Below are positions 13,104-16,334 of a stretch of 16,334 nt of DNA, in pieces; the first letter of the stretch is position 1, and every line of letters starts with the position of its first letter. Under the pieces are notes generated by a model that saw nothing but the letters and a program-made list of their open reading frames with translations, had not been told where the DNA came from and searched no databases. The stretch comes from SVTX01 sp045659745. Lineage in GTDB: Bacteria; Bacillota; Clostridia; Oscillospirales; CAG-272. The stretch spans positions 1 to 16,334 of the forward strand of contig JAZRCL010000006.1 in assembly GCA_045659745.1 (NCBI GenBank), in the 5' to 3' direction. The position numbers and the translations under genes are program-made.

Positions 13104-13799
13104 ATGGCTAAAATGGGTAAGAAATACGCAGATAGCGCAAAGCTTATTGAAAAGAATAGACTTTACGATCCTTCCGAAGCATTGGCTCTCGTATGCCAGA
13201 CTTCCAAGGCAAAGTTCGACGAGACTATCGAAGTTCACGTACGTCTCGGCGTTGACTCCCGTCACGCTGACCAGCAGGTTAGAGGTGCGGTTGTTCTCCC
13301 CAACGGTACGGGTAAGTCTGTAAAGGTTCTCGTATTCGCTAAGGGTGATAACGTTCAGAAGGCTCTCGACGCAGGCGCTGAGTACGCAGGCGGTGCTGAG
13401 TATGCTGAAAAGATCCAGAAGGAAAACTGGTTTGATTTCGACGTAGTTATCGCTTCTCCCGACATGATGGGTGTTATCGGTAAGCTCGGTAAGGTTCTCG
13501 GTCCTAAGGGACTTATGCCTTCTCCTAAGGCTGGTACTGTTACTCCCGACGTTGCAAAGGCTGTAACTGAGGCTAAGGCAGGTAAGATTGAGTACCGTCT
13601 TGATAAGACAAACATCATTCACTGTCCTATCGGTAAGGCTTCCTTCGGCACAGAGAAGCTCCAGGAGAACTTCAATACTCTCCTTACAGCTGTTATCAAG
13701 GCAAAGCCTGCTGCAGCAAAGGGTCAGTATATCAAGAGCTGCGTTGTAGCTTCTACAATGGGCCCCGGTATCAAGATCAACCAGGGTAAGCTTGGCTAA
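13104..13799 (+). CDS. rplA: 50S ribosomal protein L1
   Basis: 231 aa, normal length. L1 builds the mobile L1 stalk at the E site and in many bacteria represses its own operon. Visible: N-terminal MGKKY and the EALALV helix, the domain II core (about 70-155), and the signature SPDMMGVIGKLGKVLGPKG (129-147) followed by LMPSPKAGTVT. The C-terminus ends ASTMGPGIKIN. Ribosome binding site GGGAGGT lies about 9 nt upstream. In most Firmicutes rplJ-rplL follow; here the operon stops at the terminator at 13822, and the next genes are an unrelated 383-aa protein and dnaA. Confidence 0.97.
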   Translation: MAKMGKKYADSAKLIEKNRLYDPSEALALVCQTSKAKFDETIEVHVRLGVDSRHADQQVRGAVVLPNGTGKSVKVLVFAKGDNVQKALDAGAEYAGGAEYAEKIQKENWFDFDVVIASPDMMGVIGKLGKVLGPKGLMPSPKAGTVTPDVAKAVTEAKAGKIEYRLDKTNIIHCPIGKASFGTEKLQENFNTLLTAVIKAKPAAAKGQYIKSCVVASTMGPGIKINQGKLG

Positions 13800-13821
13800 T
13801 ATAGCTGATTTACTTGAATAT

Positions 13822-13853
13822 AAAAAGACCGTGTGTAATCACACGGTCTTTTT
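13822..13853 (+). terminator. Terminator of the rpmG-rplA operon
   Basis: AAAAAGACCGTGTG (13822-13835) pairs perfectly with CACACGGTCTTTTT (13840-13853) around a TAAT loop; the right arm ends in five T. Confidence 0.93.
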
Positions 13854-13877
13854 GTTTGAAAATGTTGCATTGAGTTC

Positions 13878-13906
13878 TTGACAGATCAGAAAAAATATAA
13901 TAAAAT
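13878..13906 (+). promoter_or_regulatory. Promoter of the 383-aa gene
   Basis: TTGACA at 13878-13883 and TAAAAT at 13901-13906 with a 17-nt spacer. A perfect TATAAT at 13896-13901 is only 12 nt from the -35 and is less likely to be used. Confidence 0.75.
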
Positions 13907-13942
13907 TTACTTATAGGACAATACAAAAGGAGGATTTTTGTA

Positions 13943-15094
13943 ATGTTTGCAGTATATAAGTCGGATAAGAAATTCAACAAATATATGATTTCCTACAGCG
14001 CTGACGGCGCAGTAAGGGGTACTATTCGATATTTTGTTGACGGAGAGCCTATGCAGGAGGAATTTTTCCTGTCTGCAGGGGAAAATGTTGTGTTTCAGAG
14101 CTTTATTGAGTGCTACCTTAAATCAAAGCTTGCAGAGGGCGAGATTGAGATAGCTATGGAATTTATAAAGGGCGGCTCTGCTTTTGAGATACATTCATTC
14201 TCGGTTGAGACCTGCGAGGTCTACGCGAAAAAGACATATTACTTCGAAAATGAGTTTTACAAGGTAGGCGTCGAGCTTGCGTGGGGCGGGGGACTTTCCG
14301 CGATAATAGACAAGCACGCTCCCGACGGGCTTGAAAACCTCTTAAATCGCTATGACACGGGCAGACTTGTTCAGCAGTCATATTACGGCACAAATCAGCC
14401 TCCTTTTGTCTGCGGCGAATTTATGGGCTCTGTGTGGAATTATAATCCCGTTCAGGGCGGTGACAGGACTAACGCAAAGAGCAAGCTTGTTGACCTTAAA
14501 ATTGAAAAGGACAGAGTTTACGTCAAATGTCAGCCGCGCGACTGGGGTCATGAGGCTTGGTACACTCCGTCGTATATGGAAAACACATATATTCTTGACG
14601 GAGATATTATACGAGTTGATAATAAGTTTACCGACTTTTCGGGCTGGGAGCATCCCATGGCAGGTCAGGAGGTACCCGCGTTTTATACCGTGAGTTATCT
14701 GAATAATTTCTGGTTTTATGACGGCGAGATGCCTTGGCAGGAGGATAAGCTATCGGTTCGCCGTGACCTGATATTCTGGCCTGAGGATTGGCCGCGTCAC
14801 CGTTTTCCGCTTCCAAAGGGAGATACGGAGACATGGTGTGCTTGGACAGACGATAACGATTGGGGAATAGGCCTTTACGTTCCCGACATTGGCGGATACG
14901 TAGGCGGCAGATTTTCCTACGACGGCTCAAAGGACGCGTACGCCCCATCAACAAACTACGTAGCTCCTATTAAAATGCTGGCTATAAAGTCCTTCTGTCC
15001 CATAGAATACAGCTATCTTATCTGTACGGGAGAGCTTCAAAATATTCGTAAAAAATTTACAATTCACAAGGATTTTACGAAAAATAAGTTTTGA
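13943..15094 (+). CDS. Hypothetical protein, possible mutarotase-like carbohydrate fold
   Basis: 383 aa. Not recognised with confidence. There is no signal peptide or membrane helix, so it should be cytoplasmic. The first ~95 residues look like a small beta-sandwich. The rest is beta-rich and unusually aromatic: WGGGLSAIID (114-123), RLVQQSYYG (141-149), YNPVQGGDR (167-175), WGHEAWYTPSYMENTYIL (201-218), GWEHPMAGQEVPAFYTV (234-250), FWPEDWPRHRFPLP (278-291), WCAWTDDNDWGIGLYVP (298-314). Clustered Trp, Tyr, His, Asp and Glu and a GGxI-type strand recall galactose-mutarotase-like or polysaccharide-acting enzymes; this is inference from composition and partial resemblance. AAAAGGAGG lies 9 nt before the ATG. 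Monocistronic, between its own promoter and terminator, sitting between the L11-L1 operon and dnaA. Confidence 0.8.
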   Translation: MFAVYKSDKKFNKYMISYSADGAVRGTIRYFVDGEPMQEEFFLSAGENVVFQSFIECYLKSKLAEGEIEIAMEFIKGGSAFEIHSFSVETCEVYAKKTYYFENEFYKVGVELAWGGGLSAIIDKHAPDGLENLLNRYDTGRLVQQSYYGTNQPPFVCGEFMGSVWNYNPVQGGDRTNAKSKLVDLKIEKDRVYVKCQPRDWGHEAWYTPSYMENTYILDGDIIRVDNKFTDFSGWEHPMAGQEVPAFYTVSYLNNFWFYDGEMPWQEDKLSVRRDLIFWPEDWPRHRFPLPKGDTETWCAWTDDNDWGIGLYVPDIGGYVGGRFSYDGSKDAYAPSTNYVAPIKMLAIKSFCPIEYSYLICTGELQNIRKKFTIHKDFTKNKF

Positions 15095-15110
15095 TAAGAT
15101 ATAATTAAAT

Positions 15111-15146
15111 AAAAAACGGACGAATTTTAAGATTTGTCCGTTTTTT
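15111..15146 (+). terminator. Terminator after the 383-aa gene
   Basis: Left arm 15111-15124 (AAAAAACGGACGAA) and right arm 15133-15146 (TTTGTCCGTTTTTT) pair over 14 positions with one G-U; eight-base loop and six T. The A-run on the left could allow termination on the other strand too. Confidence 0.92.
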
Positions 15147-15421
15147 CTATTACCCGTAGTGGAGGTTATCAGCCTCCCGAAAATGATCAGCTGTCGTTTG
15201 CAAGTGGATAAATAATAGTTGTTTGCAAATCAGATCTCCCACGGTAAAATTATTATAAAATCATCGTTCATAAAAAATTTACATATACACTTTTCAACAG
15301 GCTATAAAGGGGTGTTTACAAATAAATAAGTGTGTGTTATAATATAGTTATAATATTATTTATTATATAATATATGCGTAAAATTACAAAAAATAAAGAA
15401 AAATAAAAGAAAGGAAATAGT
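15147..15421. other. dnaA upstream region, possible part of oriC
   Basis: Contains one good DnaA-box candidate, AGTGGATAA (15203-15211, complement TTATCCACT, one mismatch to TTATCCACA), and a poorer one, ATATACACT (about 15281-15289). GTTTGCAA is directly repeated at 15196-15203 and 15221-15228, flanking the box. GGAGG/CCTCC (15161-15165, 15173-15177) forms a small hairpin. From 15338 to 15420 the DNA is extremely AT-rich, like an unwinding element. Only one good box is visible, so oriC assignment is tentative; further boxes may lie beyond the window after dnaA. No rpmH is visible in this gap. Confidence 0.35.
15315..15343 (+). promoter_or_regulatory. Sigma-A promoter for dnaA
   Basis: TTTACA at 15315-15320, 17-nt spacer, TATAAT at 15338-15343, predicted start near 15350. 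The leader is about 70 nt and strongly AT-rich; GAAAGGAAAT serves as ribosome binding site before ATG 15422. Confidence 0.8.
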
Positions 15422-16334
15422 ATGGATTATTTACAGGGAATAGAAGAAATTTGGTCTATGGTAAAAGAGAAAATGAGCCAGAAGATAAGCACAACTGCAG
15501 TTAATCTCTGGTTTGGAAACTCCCCCGTAGTATCATTTGAAAATAATAATCTTACGATAGGCGTTGATTCGGAATTCAAGAAGAGTATAATCTGCGGAAA
15601 ATACATTCCTTTGCTTGAGGAAACCTTTGAGGAGATAATGGGATTTCACGTCAGCATAAGCATTGACGCGCTCCCCGCTCCCACCACTATAGAAGAGTAT
15701 CAGAGACAGATAGACGCGATAGTCCAGATGGCAAAGAACCCCGATGCGTTCACACCCGAGAGACGCGCTATGGAGTCCAAAAAGGTGCTTTACGAGCTTG
15801 AGGACCGCAAGGAGCTTCTCTCCGACAAAAAGACGGGAATAGGCTCTACGATGCCGTCGGTGAACTTTGAGTACACATTTGAAAACTTTATTGTTGGAAG
15901 CTCAAATAAATTTGCTCACGCAGCTTGCGTGGCGGTTGCAGAGCATCCCGCAATGAATTACAATCCCCTTTTCATTTACGGCCCATCAGGACTTGGTAAG
16001 ACTCACCTTCTTAACGCAATTACAAATTACTTGCGAAAGAAGAACAGTGAAATAAAGATAATGTACGTCAAGGGTGAGGACTTCACAAACTATATGATAG
16101 ACTGCATTTCAAGACAGGCGATGAAGGAATTCCGCGACAGATACCGCAAGTGCGACGTGCTTCTTATCGACGATATTCAGTTTATTGCAGGTAAGGAATC
16201 GACGCAGGAGGAATTCTTCCACACCTTCAATGCTCTCTATGACGATCATAAGCAGATAATTCTGACCTCAGACAGACCCCCTCGCGACATAGAAAGACTT
16301 GAAAACCGACTCAAATCCCGATTCGAGTGGGGAC
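15422..16334 (+). CDS. dnaA: Chromosomal replication initiator DnaA (5' part, cut by window edge)
   Basis: 304 codons are present and the frame remains open at the window end; the full protein should be about 440-460 aa. Domain I (about 1-85) begins with IWSMVKEKM and has the LWFG segment (29-32). A charged linker, domain II, spans about 86-145. Domain III, the AAA+ ATPase, starts with NFEYTFENFIVG and contains Walker A GPSGLGKT (187-194), Walker B VLLIDD (246-251) followed by IQFIAGKESTQEEFFHTFN, sensor 1 LTSDRPP (281-287) and RLENRLKSRFEWG at the cut. DnaA binds TTATCCACA boxes at oriC and opens the origin. It has its own promoter downstream of the terminator of the unrelated 383-aa gene. 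Domain IV is missing only because the sequence ends. Confidence 0.98.
   Translation, partial: MDYLQGIEEIWSMVKEKMSQKISTTAVNLWFGNSPVVSFENNNLTIGVDSEFKKSIICGKYIPLLEETFEEIMGFHVSISIDALPAPTTIEEYQRQIDAIVQMAKNPDAFTPERRAMESKKVLYELEDRKELLSDKKTGIGSTMPSVNFEYTFENFIVGSSNKFAHAACVAVAEHPAMNYNPLFIYGPSGLGKTHLLNAITNYLRKKNSEIKIMYVKGEDFTNYMIDCISRQAMKEFRDRYRKCDVLLIDDIQFIAGKESTQEEFFHTFNALYDDHKQIILTSDRPPRDIERLENRLKSRFEWG

Overview
The window reads as a chromosomal segment of a low-to-medium GC Gram-positive anaerobe, most likely class Clostridia (an Oscillospirales/Ruminococcaceae-like lineage). The basis is sigma-A promoters with 17-nt spacers, AAAGGAGG-type ribosome binding sites, an NfnA/NfnB (GltA) pair, a WG-repeat membrane protein, PlsY, long-form HPF and four-cysteine L33. 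Placement below class is inference. There is no rRNA, tRNA, CRISPR array, transposase or phage gene.

Layout. 1-245: two tandem copies of a structured repeat, the first a ~147-bp element with imperfect terminal inverted repeats. 318-1966: strong promoter, an SDR oxidoreductase and a five-helix membrane protein, then a terminator. 2039-4354: mnmE (tRNA U34 modification) and a YmdB-type metallophosphoesterase. 4393-6135 (minus): a membrane-anchored WG-repeat protein, divergent from plsY (6301-6933, phospholipid synthesis). 6971-7504 (minus): hpf, convergent with plsY and divergent from nfnA. 7742-10954: nfnA, gltA/nfnB and a second SDR enzyme. 11148-13853: the translation/secretion operon rpmG-secE-nusG-rplK-rplA, with a structured leader before rpmG and another before rplK; it ends at a strong terminator without rplJL. 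13878-15146: a monocistronic 383-aa protein of unknown function. 15147-16334: the dnaA upstream region and the first 304 codons of dnaA, cut by the window edge.

Most genes are housekeeping. rpmG (53 aa) and the truncated dnaA are easily missed by simple ORF calling. Ribosome binding sites move the starts of several genes inward from their longest ORFs: WG protein 6135, plsY 6301, hpf 7504, nfnA 7832, secE 11481.

Most worth a second look: (i) SecE is 160 aa, with a signal-peptide-like N-terminus and an extracytoplasmic Thr/Glu/Pro repeat plus His-Asp-rich segment, and has no internal Met that could give a conventional short SecE; (ii) NfnA has Val where the family normally has the Asp ligand of its [2Fe-2S] cluster; (iii) the cruciform-like tandem repeat at the left end; (iv) two multi-hairpin mRNA leaders in the ribosomal-protein operon. 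I found no convincing undescribed multi-gene system.
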